This document shows, one piece after another, positions 14,146-14,929 of a stretch of DNA of 14,929 bases; the stretch's first letter is position 1, and each line of letters begins with the position of its first letter. Origin of the DNA: Rhodoferax sp. OV413 (GTDB taxonomy: Bacteria > Pseudomonadota > Gammaproteobacteria > Burkholderiales > Burkholderiaceae_C); NCBI GenBank assembly GCA_945861195.1, contig CAMATS010000020.1, forward strand, positions 1 through 14,929. The letters are read 5' to 3'. The position numbers and the translations under genes were made by a program. Below the pieces are notes generated by a model. The model made no database searches. It had not been told where the DNA came from and saw only the letters and a list, made by a program, of their open reading frames with translations.

Positions 14146-14475
14146 CTACATCAGGCGCTTGGCCGCCTGGTGGTGATGGTTCTTGACCCGGCTCTTGTGG
14201 CGCACCACCTGCCGGTCAAGTTTGTCGACCAGATCATCGACTGCGGCATACAGGTCTTCGTGGGAACTCTCGGCAAACATGTCCGAGCCCTTGACATGAA
14301 TGCTGCATTCGGCCCGCTGCCTTCGCTCCTTTTCTTTCAAATTCTCAACCGTCAACAGTACTTTGACATCAACCACCTGGTCGAAGTGGCGGATGATTCG
14401 ATCCAGCTTGGTCGTGACATAACTGCGCAAGGCCGGTGTGACCTCGAGGTGATGACCGCTGATCGTCAAGTTCAT
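14146..14475 (-). CDS. hpf: Ribosome hibernation promoting factor (HPF/YfiA family)
   Basis: A 109-residue protein that binds the small ribosomal subunit in stationary phase and promotes inactive 70S or 100S particles. The start MNLTISGHHLEVTPALRSYV, the central DVKVLLTVENLKEKERRQRAECSIHVKG and DLYAAVDDLVDKLDRQVVRHK are the conserved beta-alpha-beta-beta-beta-alpha pattern. The C-terminus is a short basic tail, so this is the short form without a dimerisation domain. A strong Shine-Dalgarno AAAGGAG lies 8 bases before the ATG. It is the first gene of the hpf-ptsN-hprK group. rpoN, a frequent upstream neighbour of hpf in other proteobacteria, is not here; divergent corA is. Confidence 0.95.
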   Translation of the reverse strand: MNLTISGHHLEVTPALRSYVTTKLDRIIRHFDQVVDVKVLLTVENLKEKERRQRAECSIHVKGSDMFAESSHEDLYAAVDDLVDKLDRQVVRHKSRVKNHHHQAAKRLM

Positions 14476-14735
14476 GGATTGGCTCCTTTGGTTACAGGGT
14501 TAAACCGAGATGGCAATTCACTATGCGCCCGGCGGCACATAAAAGCAATGGTTTTCTAGCGATTTTTTTGCGCCAGGGCAACAGCCAGCGGTGCCATAAT
14601 CTTCGCTTCTTCACGACCGCAAAGCGCCCCTTGGACACCTACCCGAGTTGCTAGCTTTCGGCTCCCTTGATTGCATCGGGGTTGAAAGCCAACACCCCAA
14701 AACCGCCTGATGCCATCCATTACAGGGAGTGAGCC
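14476..14735. other. Divergent hpf-corA intergenic region
   Basis: A 260-base spacer between divergent genes. On the hpf side it holds the Shine-Dalgarno and a weak -35/-10 pair. On the corA side a CATAAT hexamer (14595-14600) could be a -10 without a properly spaced -35, which would leave a leader of about 130 bases. GGGG and CCCC arms around 14679-14700, with TTG/CAA pairing, could form a hairpin in that leader. I see no recognisable riboswitch, RNA gene or rpoN remnant. Confidence 0.3.
14483..14489 (-). promoter_or_regulatory. Shine-Dalgarno of hpf
   Basis: AAAGGAG on the minus strand, 7-8 bases before the hpf ATG. It is the clearest ribosome-binding site among the genes of this half of the window, consistent with a highly translated protein. 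Further upstream, TTGCTT and CATAGT, spaced by 17 bases (about 14522-14550), could be a weak sigma-70 promoter for hpf. Confidence 0.6.
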
Positions 14736-14929
14736 ATGCTCAATATTTTCTCGCTCGCCAACGGCCGACTTTTTCAAGAAGAGATCGAATCGCTGGAGGA
14801 GCTCTCCAAGTTCCAGCCCATCTGGGTTGACCTCGAATCGCCCACCCCGGAAGAAAAACGCTGGGTCAAGCAGTATTACGGACTGTCCATCCCGGAAGAC
14901 GCGATGGACGAGGACATCGAGGAGTCGGC
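14736..14929 (+). CDS. corA: Magnesium/cobalt transporter CorA, N-terminal part (runs off right edge)
   Basis: A reading frame from the ATG at 14736 stays open to the window end (64 complete codons). GGGAG lies 7 bases before the start. The translation begins MLNIFSLANGRLFQEEIESL, continues with FQPIWVDLESPTPEEKRWV and YYGLSIPEDAMDEDIEES, and matches the N-terminal cytoplasmic domain of CorA-type Mg2+ channels, including the usual WVDL and the acidic D/E-rich stretch. The C-terminal helices and the GMN motif are outside the window. It is divergent from hpf. Family assignment is confident; metal specificity is assumed from the family. Confidence 0.87.
   Translation, partial: MLNIFSLANGRLFQEEIESLEELSKFQPIWVDLESPTPEEKRWVKQYYGLSIPEDAMDEDIEES

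Noticed and set aside
14580..14605. Sigma-54-like TGGCAC and TTGC on the minus strand upstream of hpf
   Set aside because: The GG to GC spacing is 14 bases, not 10, so it does not fit an RpoN promoter.
14556..14777. A 73-codon minus-strand frame between hpf and corA
   Set aside because: It overlaps the corA start and its ribosome-binding site and shows no recognisable motif.

Overview
The window reads as chromosome of a GC-rich betaproteobacterium, most likely of the Comamonadaceae (Rhodoferax/Polaromonas-like). The reasons are the gene order bamE-dapB-exbB-exbD-leuS-lptE next to a divergent fur, the hpf-ptsN-hprK group, and the protein sequences themselves. This is judged by eye, with no database search. 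Almost all of it is core or near-core genome. I saw no rRNA, tRNA, CRISPR array, transposase or prophage gene.

Layout from left to right. (1) Positions 1-3279, minus strand: three genes of an MSHA-type pilus / type II-like assembly locus. They are an ExeA/MshM-type ATPase, the MshL-type secretin lipoprotein, and the start of an MshN-like protein that runs off the left edge. (2) Positions 3311-4801: a module holding a lone ammonium transporter gene (amtB, plus strand) with a textbook sigma-54 promoter. It is bracketed by two identical 39-bp direct repeats. The left copy lies just upstream of the mshM start; the right copy supplies the last codons and stop of holA. (3) Positions 4782-12067, minus strand: bamE, dapB, exbB/tolQ-like, exbD/tolR-like, leuS, lptE and holA, mostly overlapping or tightly spaced. 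The train is interrupted between lptE and holA by a small DUF1330-type gene on the plus strand. (4) Positions 12132-12578: fur, divergent from bamE and convergent with hprK with no bases between their stop codons. (5) Positions 12579-14475, minus strand: hpf, ptsN and hprK, with a strong hairpin between hpf and ptsN. (6) Position 14736 to the right edge: the start of corA, divergent from hpf.

Functionally, region 3 serves the envelope (BamE, LptE, the ExbB/ExbD proton channel), lysine and peptidoglycan precursor synthesis (DapB), translation (LeuRS) and replication (HolA). Region 5 is the nitrogen-PTS and ribosome-hibernation group. The amtB module is the nitrogen-scavenging part, and its promoter points to sigma-54/NtrC control.

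The least ordinary feature is the pair of 39-bp repeats. Each combines two small hairpins, resembling a REP/MITE-type element, and together they enclose the amtB module. I found no convincing wholly new multi-gene system. No gene-free stretch exceeds 300 bases; the longest are 3280-3519 and 14476-14735.
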